A stretch of 64,000 nucleotides of DNA from DATKZS01 sp035527835 [NCBI: bacterium] (GCA_035527835.1 DATKZS010000071.1:1-64000); one strand, 5' to 3'; numbered from the stretch's first letter, positions 33,817-43,245 are shown. The notes: generated from the letters alone by a model not told the origin. Program-made: numbers and translations.

Positions 33817-35058
33817 ATGCGCATCCTTATGATAACGGAGCATTTTCCGCCCTGTGTTGACTCCGAGGCGATCGTGGCGGGCAAGCTGGCCAAGGCCCTG
33901 GTGGAGGCGGGAGTGGAGGTAGAGGTGGTGGCCGGCAATTTTGCGGGGACCGGCCGGGTGGTTTCCGATTCGCCGGGGTGGCGCAACGGCCTGGGCTCGG
34001 TGACCCGGCTCCGCTCGGGCGTGGTGGACTGGCGCCGGGATTATTGGGCCAAGCTCCGGCTGCTTAACGAGGCCGGCAACGCCTGGTCGCTGGCGGCCTA
34101 TCGGGAGGGCCGGAGACTGCTCCGGGAAACTCGATTTGACTTATTGATCTCAAGGACTTGGTCCGTGATGGCCATGATCGCGGCCTGGCGCCTCCACCGG
34201 CCGGCCCTGCCCTGGCTGGCCGTGATCAATGATCCCTATCCGGAGAGCCTGGTCCCGGTGGGTCAGCAGCCCCTGCCCGCGACGGCCCGACTCCGCCAGG
34301 CCCTTCGCCGGCGCTTCACCAGGAAGGCCCTGGCCCGGGCCTCAGCCGTGGCGTTCCCGACCGACCGGCTGCGCCAATACATGGAGCGCAGGCTGGGGCT
34401 GGACCTCGCCGCCAAGTCCATCATCGTGCCCCACATCGGATGGAAAGCCCCGATCCGACGCCCCCTCGGCCAGGACCGCCGGGTCCTGAATTTGCTCCAT
34501 TGCGGATACCTCAGCATCGCCCGTAACTCCGAGGCTTGGCTCCAGGCTTTCCACCAGGCCTTCAGCGAGCGGCCCGACTTGAAAAGCCGCGTTATGATCC
34601 ACCAGATCGGGCCGATGCGGGACGCGGAGTTCGCCCGCAAGATCAAGGCCTATGAGCTGGAGGAAAATTTTTCCTTCCGCCCTACCGTCGGCTATGAGGA
34701 AAGCCTCGAATACATGGCGGGGGCCGATGCGCTACTCCTGGTGGAGAGCGTGCTGGAGGAGGGCATCTTCCTGCCGTCCAAGTTCGCCGATTACGCCGGC
34801 TCGGGCCGGCCGATCATCATGTTCAGCCCGGAACGGGGCAGTATATCGGACCTGGTCGGGGGCTTCCGGCATCCGGGTTTTCTGGGCCAGAAGCCCGAGC
34901 AGGCGGCCCCCCGGCTCCGCGATTTCCTTTCGGCATGGAACCGCGGCGGCTCCCTCGATGATTATCGTTTCCCCGATCCCGACCGCTTCGCGCCCGCCGC
35001 GGTGGCCACGACGCTTCTGGACGAGCTCCGGCGCCGCTGGCCGGAGATGGGGCCATGA
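33817..35058 (+). CDS. Glycosyltransferase family 4-like protein (pair 1, copy a)
   Basis: A 413-residue GT-B glycosyltransferase. The N-terminal domain opens 'MRILMITEHFPPCVDSEAIVAGKLAKALVEAGVEVEVV' with the usual acceptor-side pattern. The C-terminal domain has 'LNLLHCGYLSIARNSEAWL', 'EFARKIKAYELEENFSFRPTVGYEESLEYMAGADALLLVES' and 'FLPSKFADYAGSGRPIIMF', where the E/K-F-A-D-Y element replaces the common E-x7-E. It shares most motifs with the next gene at 35125, so they are tandem paralogues. Donor sugar and linkage cannot be read from the sequence. The gene starts 98 bases after the pyruvyltransferase gene. Confidence 0.75.
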   Translation: MRILMITEHFPPCVDSEAIVAGKLAKALVEAGVEVEVVAGNFAGTGRVVSDSPGWRNGLGSVTRLRSGVVDWRRDYWAKLRLLNEAGNAWSLAAYREGRRLLRETRFDLLISRTWSVMAMIAAWRLHRPALPWLAVINDPYPESLVPVGQQPLPATARLRQALRRRFTRKALARASAVAFPTDRLRQYMERRLGLDLAAKSIIVPHIGWKAPIRRPLGQDRRVLNLLHCGYLSIARNSEAWLQAFHQAFSERPDLKSRVMIHQIGPMRDAEFARKIKAYELEENFSFRPTVGYEESLEYMAGADALLLVESVLEEGIFLPSKFADYAGSGRPIIMFSPERGSISDLVGGFRHPGFLGQKPEQAAPRLRDFLSAWNRGGSLDDYRFPDPDRFAPAAVATTLLDELRRRWPEMGP

Positions 35059-35124
35059 TCGGGGAGCGCTGCTCCGGGGAGAGTCAATGTCCCAGCCGCC
35101 GGCAAGGTCCGCCCGGAAAGTAAA

Positions 35125-36324
35125 ATGCGTCTCCTGATGATCACGCCGAACTTCCCTCCCGAGGAGAACCCGGAGGCCGTGGTCAACTATAAGCTGGCGC
35201 TGGCGCTCTCCCAGGCGGGGGTGGAAATGACCGTGCTCACGCGGGAGCTGGACCGCGGCGAAAAAATTGACGAGTCCTGGCCGGCCGAGCTCGACGCGGG
35301 CGAGGTGGTCCGGATCGCCCGGCCCTGGCACATGCTGCCGGCGAGGGTCGTAAACAACCTGACCCGCGCCCGGATGCGCCAAGTCGCGATGACCTGGTTC
35401 GGGGGCCGGGCCTATGATGCGGCGCGCCGGCTGCTGCGCCGCGGTCGCTTCGATGCGGTGCTGAGCCGGTCCGGGACGGTTGACGCCATCGCGGCCGTGT
35501 CTCATCTGCAACAGGAGTTCAAGCCGCGCTGGATCGCCGGCATCAACGATCCGCTCCCGCCATGTTTGTATCCGGCGCCCTATCACGGGAGTGGAAGAAA
35601 TTTACGGGAGCGTCTGGAGCTCAAATGGCTGAGAAAGGCCCTGTCCCGGGCGGACCAGGTCATGTTCCCGTGCGAGGCCCTGGGCCGCCACCTGGCCCGC
35701 GGCCTGGACCTGGATTTTCACGGCCGGATGCTGGTGGTCCCGCACATCGGGTGGTCCGCCGCCCCGGAAAAAACCAACCATCTGGAAATCCTTCATGCCG
35801 GGTCCGTGGGCGGGCCCCGCATCAGCGAGCCGTTCTTCGCCGCCCTCGCCCAGGCCTTGCGCGAATTCCCTTCCCTGGCCCGGGCGTTGCGCGTCACGTT
35901 CCTGGGCAAGGTGAATGACGATCTGGGCCGGGTCATCGCTCGATACGGCCTCTCCGACAATGTCCGGGTCGAGCCCCACCTCGGGTACGGCCCCAGCCTG
36001 CGCCGCATGGCCCAATCCCACTTGTTGCTGCTGATGGAGGCCACTCTTCAGGAAGGCATCTTTTTCCCGTCCAAGTTCGCCGATTACTCGGCCGCGCAAA
36101 AGCCGCTGCTGCTGTTTTGTCCCGAGCGGGGAACCATCTCGGACTTCGTCGGCGGCTATGAGCATCCCGGGTTCCTGGGCCAGAGCGAAGAGAAGTGCCG
36201 GGAGCGCCTGGCCCGGTTGTTCCATCTCCTGGAGCGCGGCGACAGCATCGCCGCCTACGCATATCCGCGTCCAGGAGACTTCGATCCCGCGCGGGTGGCC
36301 CGCGAATTGATCGCAAGATTGTAG
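35125..36324 (+). CDS. Glycosyltransferase family 4-like protein (pair 1, copy b)
   Basis: A 399-residue GT-B protein clearly homologous to its upstream neighbour. Shared stretches include the opening 'LMITPNFPPEENPEAVVNYKLA', 'VVPHIGW', 'FPSKFADYSAAQKP', 'PERGTISDFVGGYEHPGFLGQ' and the final 'YPRPGDFDPARVARELIARL'-type tail. The two differ most in the first half, where acceptor binding is expected. They may therefore add the same or similar sugar to different acceptors. The start is ATG 35125. It is followed by a 160-base stretch with a possible promoter and no convincing gene. Confidence 0.75.
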   Translation: MRLLMITPNFPPEENPEAVVNYKLALALSQAGVEMTVLTRELDRGEKIDESWPAELDAGEVVRIARPWHMLPARVVNNLTRARMRQVAMTWFGGRAYDAARRLLRRGRFDAVLSRSGTVDAIAAVSHLQQEFKPRWIAGINDPLPPCLYPAPYHGSGRNLRERLELKWLRKALSRADQVMFPCEALGRHLARGLDLDFHGRMLVVPHIGWSAAPEKTNHLEILHAGSVGGPRISEPFFAALAQALREFPSLARALRVTFLGKVNDDLGRVIARYGLSDNVRVEPHLGYGPSLRRMAQSHLLLLMEATLQEGIFFPSKFADYSAAQKPLLLFCPERGTISDFVGGYEHPGFLGQSEEKCRERLARLFHLLERGDSIAAYAYPRPGDFDPARVARELIARL

Positions 36325-36345
36325 CGGCCGCGCCTTGGCAAGTGG

Positions 36346-36374
36346 TTGCAGGGCGGACGATGGTCTTTTATGTT
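36346..36374 (+). promoter_or_regulatory. Possible internal promoter
   Basis: TTGCAG (36346-36351) and TATGTT (36369-36374) are 17 bases apart, in a short gap without a convincing gene. It would drive the methyltransferase pair and the Wzy-like gene. The match is moderate. Confidence 0.35.
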
Positions 36375-36484
36375 ATGCTGGTGATTGCGGACGCGGCGCC
36401 AGGGGTCGGAGCTTTCCCCGAGCGGGCCACCAGGCCTTGGCTCCAGAAAAGAATAATATTTCACCGGCGCCGGGAATTAGATCA

Positions 36485-37231
36485 GTGGTGGATTTCACGA
36501 GCCGATATTATCCGGAGAGCCGCTTCGGAGGGTTTGCCGACGTTGACGGCACGGTGGTGTTTTACACCCGCGTCAACAGTTTCATCACCGCGGATTCCGT
36601 GGTGCTCGACGTGGGCTGCGGGGTGGGGGTTTACGGGAGCGACCCGGCCGGGACCAGAAGGAAGCTGCGCATCATGAAGGGCAAATGCCTGAAGGTTATC
36701 GGCCTGGACGTGGACCCCCAGGCCCGGGAGAACCCTTTCCTCGATGAATTTCACCTGGTTGAGGAAGGCCCTTGGCCGGTGGAAGCCGGGTCCGTGGACG
36801 TCATCATCGCGGACAACATGCTCGAGCACGTCGCGGAGCCGGACCGGTTCTTCGCGGAATGCAACCGGGTCTTGAAAAAGGGGGGCCGGCTGTTTATAAG
36901 GACCCCCAACGTCTGGAGCTATTTCGGCTTGCTCTCGAGGCTGGTGCCCGACAAGTTCCACCACGGGTTCCTGGCCCGGATCAAACACCCCCGCGAGGAA
37001 TTCGACGTTTTTCCGACTTACTACCGATGCAACGGCATCAGGAAATTGAGGAAGCTCTTGCGCGCCCATGGTTTTGACGCATGCGTCTATGGCTACGAGG
37101 CCGAGCCCAAATACCTTTCCTTCTCGCGCGCCGCTTTTTTCCTGGGCGTGCTGCACCAGAGATACGCGCCCCGGTTCCTCAAGCTCGGCATCTTCGCCTT
37201 CGCCGAGAAGATCGAACACCAATGTCCGTGA
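36485..37231 (+). CDS. Class I methyltransferase, start uncertain
   Basis: The frame is open from 36335, but protein-like sequence begins near 36485 ('VVDFTSRYYPESRFGGFADVDGTVVFYTRV'), so GTG 36485 or 36488 is proposed; no good ribosome site is visible. The product is about 248 residues. Motif I is 'VLDVGCGVGVYGSD', then 'LKVIGLDVDPQARENPFLDEFH', 'VDVIIADNMLEHVAEPDRFFAECNRVLKKGGRLFIRTPNVWSYF' and a C-terminal 'EFDVFPTYYRCNGIRKLRKLLRAHGF'. It is of the group that methylates sugars or free acids in polysaccharide loci. It overlaps the next methyltransferase by ten bases. Confidence 0.7.
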   Translation: MVDFTSRYYPESRFGGFADVDGTVVFYTRVNSFITADSVVLDVGCGVGVYGSDPAGTRRKLRIMKGKCLKVIGLDVDPQARENPFLDEFHLVEEGPWPVEAGSVDVIIADNMLEHVAEPDRFFAECNRVLKKGGRLFIRTPNVWSYFGLLSRLVPDKFHHGFLARIKHPREEFDVFPTYYRCNGIRKLRKLLRAHGFDACVYGYEAEPKYLSFSRAAFFLGVLHQRYAPRFLKLGIFAFAEKIEHQCP

Positions 37232-37953
37232 GCACTCTGATGGGACCTGAATATAAAGATAGAATCTATGAGCGATACGTCTCCAGCCGGGCCACGCCGG
37301 AGTGGTCAAGGGCGCGGGATTATTACCGGGTCCAGTTGTCCCGGTGGTTGCCAACCGAGTTTTCCTCGTCTATATTAGACTTGGGCTGCGGCCAGGGGGA
37401 CCTGCTGGCGTTTCTCCTGGAGAGAGGATACGGCAGTGTCACCGGCGTTGACTTGAGCTCTGAACAAGCGGCGCTGGCACGCTCGCGGGCCCCGGGGGCC
37501 GAGATCGTCGAAATGGACTTGTTCGAGTTCCTGGCGGACGAGAGCGAGGCCTATGACTGTGTGACGGCGCTGGACTTGATCGAACACCTGGAGAAGAAGG
37601 AGGTCATCCCTTTCTTGGACCTTGTTTACAAAGCGTTGCGCCCCGGGGGCCGGCTGATCCTGCAGACCCCGAACGCCGCCTCGCCGTGGGGAATGGCCGT
37701 GCGCTATGACGATTTTACCCATGACTGCTGCTTCACGCCGGGGGCCTTGGCTCAAGTGCTCGCCCTCGCGGGATTTGTTGATTTTCAGGCCCAGGAGACC
37801 GGCCCGGTTTTCAGGGGCATCATCAGCTCGGTCCGATATGTTCTATGGCGGCTCCTCATCCTGTTGCACCGTTTCTACAATCTGGTGGAGACGGGCGCGT
37901 CCAGGGAAGGGGTCTACACCCGAGTATTTCAATGCTCGGCCCGGAAAAAGTGA
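37222..37953 (+). CDS. Class I methyltransferase (UbiG/Coq5-like fold)
   Basis: The start is ATG 37222, inside the 3' end of the previous gene; a longer upstream frame lies wholly inside that gene and is rejected. The product is 243 residues. Motif I is 'ILDLGCGQGDLLAFLLERGYGSVTGVDLSSEQAALARS', motif IV 'YDCVTALDLIEHLEKKEVIPFLD', then 'LRPGGRLILQTPNAASPWGMAVRYDDFTHDCCFTPGALAQVLALAGF'. The 'NA-x5-G-x4-DFTH' stretch is typical of methyltransferases found in O-antigen clusters. It is separated from the Wzy-like gene by 27 bases. Confidence 0.75.
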   Translation: MSVSTLMGPEYKDRIYERYVSSRATPEWSRARDYYRVQLSRWLPTEFSSSILDLGCGQGDLLAFLLERGYGSVTGVDLSSEQAALARSRAPGAEIVEMDLFEFLADESEAYDCVTALDLIEHLEKKEVIPFLDLVYKALRPGGRLILQTPNAASPWGMAVRYDDFTHDCCFTPGALAQVLALAGFVDFQAQETGPVFRGIISSVRYVLWRLLILLHRFYNLVETGASREGVYTRVFQCSARKK

Positions 37954-37980
37954 CTTGGCCCCGGTGGAGAGATTCCGTTT

Positions 37981-39474
37981 ATGATGTACCTGGTTTTATT
38001 TGCGTTGCAGCTCATTTTAGGGATTGCCACCTATCTGGCGGCGGAATATAAATTTAGTCAAACGTTGCTGGTAGCAGGCATCCTGGCGGGCGTGCTCTAT
38101 GCAAGTCTGGCTTATTATGAATTAAAACGGGAGAAATGGATCATTTCTCCCCTGGTGGCGTACCTCGGCATCTCCGTACTTTACATTGGAAGCGCCTCCA
38201 TTTGGGCCTATCTTTGCGACTACTGGGAGACAGGAGATTATAATGTTTTTCAAGTGGGATTTCTCGACATTTACAATAGCCGGCCTTATGCCGTGGCTTA
38301 TGGCATAATCGGATCTTCCTTTTTTTATTTGGGATATCATCTGGTGTTGAACACGCGCCTACTGAACCTGGCCACGCGCATAGGAAAAAGGACCCCCGAT
38401 TTAATGATCCCCTTGCCGGTCTTGCTGCTGATCATCGCATTAGCTTATTTTATTCGGAAAGCGCCCGCACTCCTGCATATTGATTTTAATGTGCTCGGAG
38501 CCATATCCAACAATATTGCCCTTTATACTACTATTGGCGTGTTCATCATCTTGACATCAAATGTCGCCTATGCGGGAAGAAAGGCGATTATCAAACCCGC
38601 GGGATGGCATTTATATCTTGCACTCCTTGTTGCGTTAATTGATTTGAGGTTTAATGCCTTGAGGTCTGGAATGCGCGCTCCCATGATGATGTTGATTATC
38701 TTCTTTGCCTGGGGATATCTGCTGCAAAATAATATTTTCGCGAAGCCCCAAGACTCATTCCGCAATTGGTTAAAGAAGTCCAAGTCAGCCCTGATCCTTG
38801 CCTCGTTATCCATTCTGACGTTATTGGTTATTGTTCCCTTCGGGAAACAAATAGCGAGGGGCGGTAGCTTGCCCACGGAATCCGAATTCACACGCAACAT
38901 TATCCATTGGAAAGATGAATTCCCTAATGGCGGAATTTGGACCCTTCCCGCAAGAATGGCGGCATCCTCGATTAAAAGCTTGGCGGCATGCATTGAACTT
39001 CGTGAAATGGTTCCACCAGATAGAACCGTATTATACGTGGTCTCTTATGGCGTAATCCCTCGCCTGATTTGGCCGGAAAAGCCTTATGTGAGCCAAAGCG
39101 CGTCTTTCACCCTGTTTCTGGAACCAACCGGTGAGTATGGGACTGATGAAACTCAATCGTATTCTTCCACGGGTTTGACCGCGATCGGGGAGTTATACTG
39201 GTCATATGGAACGATCGGGGTTCTCGTCGGCATGCTTATAATCGGCCTGGCCTTTGGGTTTACCTTTACCGTCTTTTCTTACAACCTTCCTCTTAACCCC
39301 GTGCGTTACGTGGTCGTATGCGTATTGGTGTTCAGTGCCTGCAAGTGGTTCGAAGCGGAGGCTTCCGCGATTTATAACTATATAATTTTCATCTGGGTCG
39401 TGTTCTTCCCCATGCTCTGGATGGTAACTCTATGGCTTCCCTTCACAACAGTCAAGACCGCGAGGGCCGGATAA
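37981..39474 (+). CDS. Wzy-like O-antigen/exopolysaccharide polymerase
   Basis: A 497-residue protein with about ten to twelve membrane helices and a large periplasmic loop around residues 300-400. Its C-terminal part, 'GVIPRLIWPEKPYVSQSASFTLF' to 'TGLTAIGELYWSYGTIGVLVGMLIIGLAFG', resembles oligosaccharide repeat-unit polymerases. Wzy joins lipid-linked units at the outer face of the inner membrane. This gene is clearly lower in GC than its neighbours, with many A/T third positions. That is common for wzy, which is often horizontally acquired and specific to one polymer. It has no close relative in the window. Confidence 0.75.
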   Translation: MMYLVLFALQLILGIATYLAAEYKFSQTLLVAGILAGVLYASLAYYELKREKWIISPLVAYLGISVLYIGSASIWAYLCDYWETGDYNVFQVGFLDIYNSRPYAVAYGIIGSSFFYLGYHLVLNTRLLNLATRIGKRTPDLMIPLPVLLLIIALAYFIRKAPALLHIDFNVLGAISNNIALYTTIGVFIILTSNVAYAGRKAIIKPAGWHLYLALLVALIDLRFNALRSGMRAPMMMLIIFFAWGYLLQNNIFAKPQDSFRNWLKKSKSALILASLSILTLLVIVPFGKQIARGGSLPTESEFTRNIIHWKDEFPNGGIWTLPARMAASSIKSLAACIELREMVPPDRTVLYVVSYGVIPRLIWPEKPYVSQSASFTLFLEPTGEYGTDETQSYSSTGLTAIGELYWSYGTIGVLVGMLIIGLAFGFTFTVFSYNLPLNPVRYVVVCVLVFSACKWFEAEASAIYNYIIFIWVVFFPMLWMVTLWLPFTTVKTARAG

Positions 39475-39619
39475 GTTGACGGTCGGGATCGCCCCTGCGC
39501 GGAAAACGATAGCATCCGTTACCGGCATCTCCCTAAGCCAAGGCGGGAATTCTCCATTTCCCGCCGGGCAAAGCGGGAAATTATTTGATGCCGGCGCAAA
39601 ATCATGAGGATAAGCGCGC

Positions 39620-40696
39620 ATGAGTGAAGTCCCTTCGTTCACCGGGCACCGAATTTTATTTGAAGGAGAGAGATGGTTCGGGAGCAATTGCGGCTCTTCT
39701 TTCCGGGCCCTCCTCCGAATGGGAAACTCCGTCCTCGATGTGGACCCGAGCTCATACATTCCCCTCGGATGGAGCGGCTTTTTCCTTAAAGCCGCCAGGC
39801 GGGTGATGATGCCCATGCTGGTGAAGCAATACAACGGGAGCATTCTGAAACTGGCCCGGGGCTTCAAACCCGAGATCTTCCTGGCCTTCAAGGGGCAATT
39901 CATTCTTCCGGAGACGCTCCAGGAGATGAGGGCCATGGGCATTTCCCTTTATAATTTTTATCCGGACACCTGGGTATACGCCTCGAATACTCCCTGGCTG
40001 CCCCGCACTCTGCAGGAATATGACTGCGTTTTTTCCACTAAGAAATTCACCGCCAGTGACATGGAGAAGCGAGGGACGCCGTTGCGCGACTTCTTCTACC
40101 TGGCCCACGGCTACGATCCCGAATTGCATTGTCCCACCCCGGTTTCCGTGGTTGAATCATCCATTTATGGAAGCGATGTGACTTTTATCGGAGCTTATTC
40201 GCCGGGGAAAATGGAAATACTCTCCAAACTGGAGAGCCTCTCGCCGGGTTTGAACCTGACCATCTGGGGAAATGACTGGGAGAAGGCCAAGGCCCCCAAT
40301 CTGCAGCAATACATTAAAGGCCGCTGGCTGCCGGGTGTGGAGTATGTCAAAGGCTTATGCTCCTCCAAGATCGCGATCGCGCTTCTGCTCGAGAGGTCAT
40401 ACGGCGCGAGCAGCGGCGACCGGATCACCTCCCGGACCTTCAACATCCCCGCCACCGGGACCTTCATGATCCACCAGCGCACCGACGAGGTCATGGAATA
40501 TTTCGAGGAGGGCAAAGAGATCGAGTGCTTCGGCACTCCCGAGGAGCTGGCGGAAAAAATAAAATTTTACCTGGCCCATCCGGAAGAACGGAAGGCCATC
40601 GCCCAGGCGGGGTATCGCCGCTGCGTGCCGGCCTATTCCCAGGACAGCAGGATGAAGGTCATCCTCGACTGGCACCGAAGCCACTCCGGGCGATAA
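39620..40696 (+). CDS. CgeB-like glycosyltransferase
   Basis: A 358-residue protein starting ATG 39620. It shows the CgeB/Glyco_trans_1_2 layout: 'ILFEGERWFGSNCGSSFRALLRMGNSVLDVD' at the start, 'FKPEIFLAFKGQFI', 'NFYPDTWVYASNT', and the C-terminal 'SSKIAIALLLERSYGASSGDRITSRTFNIPATGTFMIHQRT' and 'FGTPEELAEKIKFYLAHPEERKAIAQAGYRR'. The R-T-F-N/E-I-P-A-T-G-T element is the family's donor-binding region. It is related to, but clearly different from, the protein at 31551. A gap of 145 bases separates it from the Wzy-like gene and shows no clear signal. Confidence 0.7.
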   Translation: MSEVPSFTGHRILFEGERWFGSNCGSSFRALLRMGNSVLDVDPSSYIPLGWSGFFLKAARRVMMPMLVKQYNGSILKLARGFKPEIFLAFKGQFILPETLQEMRAMGISLYNFYPDTWVYASNTPWLPRTLQEYDCVFSTKKFTASDMEKRGTPLRDFFYLAHGYDPELHCPTPVSVVESSIYGSDVTFIGAYSPGKMEILSKLESLSPGLNLTIWGNDWEKAKAPNLQQYIKGRWLPGVEYVKGLCSSKIAIALLLERSYGASSGDRITSRTFNIPATGTFMIHQRTDEVMEYFEEGKEIECFGTPEELAEKIKFYLAHPEERKAIAQAGYRRCVPAYSQDSRMKVILDWHRSHSGR

Positions 40697-40774
40697 GCCG
40701 CGCCTCTCACCCGGGGCCGCGCCTCTTCCCATCATGCCTGCGCCCGGCCCGGCGCAGTACTGGAGCAACCGGAC

Positions 40775-41959
40775 ATGCCGATCAAAGTAAAATACGTGAA
40801 CACCCACGTCATTCAATACTTGGCGCCTCTGATCCAGCGCCTGGCGGCATTGGAAGGCATTGAGCTCAAGGTAATTTATGGGACGGACGCCGGGGCCTTG
40901 ACTTACTATGACCGGGATTTCGGCAAGGAGATAGCGTGGGACCGGCCTCTGCTCACCGGCTATAAATATTCCGTGCTCCACCCCGGAGCTCCCCTTCGGG
41001 GAGGGTTCATGGGAATCAAGGGTTACGGCCTCGCCAAATTGTTGTCCCCCCGCGACACTGACGTCGTGATCGTCCATGGCTGCTACAACCATTTATACCT
41101 GATGGCCACGCTGACCGCCCTGGCCCGCAACATCCCCCTGCTCTACCGCACCGAGACCCATGCGCTCATCAAGAGTCGGCCCGCCTTCAAATTCCTGAAG
41201 CCCCTCTTCCTCCACCCGCTGTTCCGCCGCGTGGACGGCCACCTTGCCATCGGGACCTTGAACCGGCAATATTACCTTGACCTCGGGGTCAGGCCCGAGC
41301 GGATTTTCTGGGCCCCTTACTCCATCGACACGGCGTTTTTCGGCCATCAGACCTTGACCCCGGCCGACCTCCGAGCCAAAGAGCAAGGGATCGGACTTGA
41401 GCCCGGAACATTCCGGGTGATCTTCGTGGGCAAGATCATAGGGGTCAAACGTCCGGCCGACGTGATCGAGGCCGTGGCCTTGATGCCGTCCCGGCAAGCA
41501 GTCGAGGTGATTTTTGTCGGGGACGGAAAGCTGCGGCCGGCCCTTGAGCAACTGGCAGAGTCGAGGGCGGTCCGGGCGCATTTCCTGGGGTTCCGCAACC
41601 AGAGCGAGCTTCCCGGGCTATACGCCCTCGCCGATGTCATTGTCCAGCCGTCCGAGCATGAGCCCTGGGGCCTGGTCATCAATGAAGCCATGACCGCTGG
41701 GCTCGCGGCCGTGGTCTCGGACGTGGTCGGATGCGGACCCGACCTGGTGATCGAAGGCCGGTCAGGTTCCATCTGCGGGGTCGGGGACACGACCGCCATG
41801 GCCCGGTCCCTGGAAAAAATGGCCTCCGACCCTGATTACCTTCAGCGTTTGAAGCAAGGGGCCGCCGAGATGGTCAAGGCCTGCAGCATGGACCGCACGC
41901 TGGAGGGATACCGAGAGGCGATCCAGGCCGTGGCCGCGCGGCGCAAGCCCAGGCGTTGA
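40775..41959 (+). CDS. Glycosyltransferase family 4 (pair 2, copy a)
   Basis: A 394-residue GT4 protein starting ATG 40775. It opens 'KVKYVNTHVIQYLAPLIQRLAAL' and has 'LLYRTETHALIKSRPAFKFLKP', 'GTLNRQYYLDLGVRPERIFWAPYSID', 'FRVIFVGKIIGVKRPADVIEAVALM', 'VIFVGDGKLRPALEQLA' and the retaining-GT E-x7-E region 'SEHEPWGLVINEAMTAGLA'. It shares these in order with the next gene at 42028, so the two are paralogues. The donor is probably an NDP-sugar used with retention of configuration. Which sugar is not known. Confidence 0.78.
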   Translation: MPIKVKYVNTHVIQYLAPLIQRLAALEGIELKVIYGTDAGALTYYDRDFGKEIAWDRPLLTGYKYSVLHPGAPLRGGFMGIKGYGLAKLLSPRDTDVVIVHGCYNHLYLMATLTALARNIPLLYRTETHALIKSRPAFKFLKPLFLHPLFRRVDGHLAIGTLNRQYYLDLGVRPERIFWAPYSIDTAFFGHQTLTPADLRAKEQGIGLEPGTFRVIFVGKIIGVKRPADVIEAVALMPSRQAVEVIFVGDGKLRPALEQLAESRAVRAHFLGFRNQSELPGLYALADVIVQPSEHEPWGLVINEAMTAGLAAVVSDVVGCGPDLVIEGRSGSICGVGDTTAMARSLEKMASDPDYLQRLKQGAAEMVKACSMDRTLEGYREAIQAVAARRKPRR

Positions 41960-42027
41960 AGAACGGCCCGGCAACGCCCGAGCCGCGCGAAGGACCTGCG
42001 CAGCCGCCCCGGCATCGGAAGCTTACC

Positions 42028-43245
42028 ATGGCCCAATCACCAATGCGGATAAAGTATTGCATTACCCATCCGATCCAATATTTGGCCCCTCTCCTCCGCG
42101 CCCTGGCCGCCAGAGAGGAAGTGGACCTTGAGGTTATCTATGCCGCGGACATGGGCGCACGGGAATATTACGATCCGGGTTTCTCCCGGGAACTGGCCTG
42201 GGACGTGTCAGTGCTGCAAGGCTATAAGTACCTGACACTTACTCCCGGTGGGAAAGTCCGGGCCGGACTGCGCGGCGCGCGTTCCGGCGGGGTTGCCAAA
42301 TATCTTGACAAGAGAAACACCGACGCCGTCATCATCCACGGTTGGGGCAATTATTTCTACCTGGCCGCTACCCTGGCGGCAGCGCTCAAGCGTATCCCGA
42401 TCCTCTACCGTACGGACATTAACCGGTTCTATGATCAAGCGGCCTTCCGGCCCCTCACCCGGACTCACCGGGCGGCCCGCGCCTTCAAGCCCTTGATCTT
42501 ATCGCTGCTCTTCAAAAGAATTGACGGATTTCTGGCCGTCGGCTCATTGAACAGAGAATACTATCTTTCATGTGGAGTAAGCCCGGAACGCATTTTTTCG
42601 GCGCCCCTATCCATCAACAACGACTTGTTCGCGCCGGAGAGGGCCAGCGGCGAGATGCGCGACTCTCTGCGTAAGAAGCTCGATCTTAAGCCGCACACGT
42701 TCAAGGTCATCTTCAACGGCAAGTTGATTGCCCGCAAGCGGCCGCGGGACATGGTGGAAGCGGTTGCCGGCATGGAGCAGAAGCATAAGATCGAGGTGAT
42801 TTTTCTGGGTGACGGCGAGCTGATGGAGGAGCTTAAGGCCCTGGCCCGGGACCGAGGCTTGGCCGCGCGGTTCGCGGGGTTCGTGAATCAGAGCGAACTG
42901 CCGGCTTACTATTCGCTGGGCGACCTTTTAATCCTGCCCTCGGAGAATGAGCCTTGGGGACTGGTGGTGAACGAGGCCATGGCCATGGGATTGCCGGCGG
43001 CGGTGTCGGACATGGTCGGCTGCGCGCCGGACCTGGTCATTCCCGGCCGGACCGGCTACATTTTCCCGGTGGGCGATGTCAAAGCCCTGGCCGAGATCAT
43101 CGCCCGGGTCGCGGGGTCGGCCGCCCTGCAAGATCAACTCCGCGCCGGCGCGGCGGCGATGGCCGCGTCCCATACCATGGCCGCCACGGTGGACGGATAC
43201 ATTAAAGCGATCCAGGCCGTGGTACTCCGCGCGGCGCGTCCCTGA
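42028..43245 (+). CDS. Glycosyltransferase family 4 (pair 2, copy b)
   Basis: The ATG at 42028 is chosen (405 residues); ATG 42043, directly before 'MRIKYCITHPIQYLAP', is nearly as likely. A TTG further upstream is less so. The protein parallels its upstream neighbour: 'IQYLAPLLRALAAREE', 'ILYRTDINRFYDQ', 'GSLNREYYLSCGVSPERIFSAP', 'FKVIFNGKLIARKRPRDMVEA', 'SENEPWGLVVNEAMAMGLP' and 'VSDMVGCAPDLVIPGRTGY'. The duplicate pair differs most in the loop after 'ILYRT', which may hold the acceptor. It is likely co-transcribed with its twin. Confidence 0.78.
   Translation: MAQSPMRIKYCITHPIQYLAPLLRALAAREEVDLEVIYAADMGAREYYDPGFSRELAWDVSVLQGYKYLTLTPGGKVRAGLRGARSGGVAKYLDKRNTDAVIIHGWGNYFYLAATLAAALKRIPILYRTDINRFYDQAAFRPLTRTHRAARAFKPLILSLLFKRIDGFLAVGSLNREYYLSCGVSPERIFSAPLSINNDLFAPERASGEMRDSLRKKLDLKPHTFKVIFNGKLIARKRPRDMVEAVAGMEQKHKIEVIFLGDGELMEELKALARDRGLAARFAGFVNQSELPAYYSLGDLLILPSENEPWGLVVNEAMAMGLPAAVSDMVGCAPDLVIPGRTGYIFPVGDVKALAEIIARVAGSAALQDQLRAGAAAMAASHTMAATVDGYIKAIQAVVLRAARP

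Noticed and set aside
36335-36484. N-terminal extension of the methyltransferase at 36485
   Set aside because: The translated stretch does not resemble the family and overlaps a possible promoter, so a later start is preferred.
37081-37221. Upstream extension of the methyltransferase at 37222
   Set aside because: It lies wholly inside the preceding methyltransferase gene in another frame and is Arg-rich without motifs.
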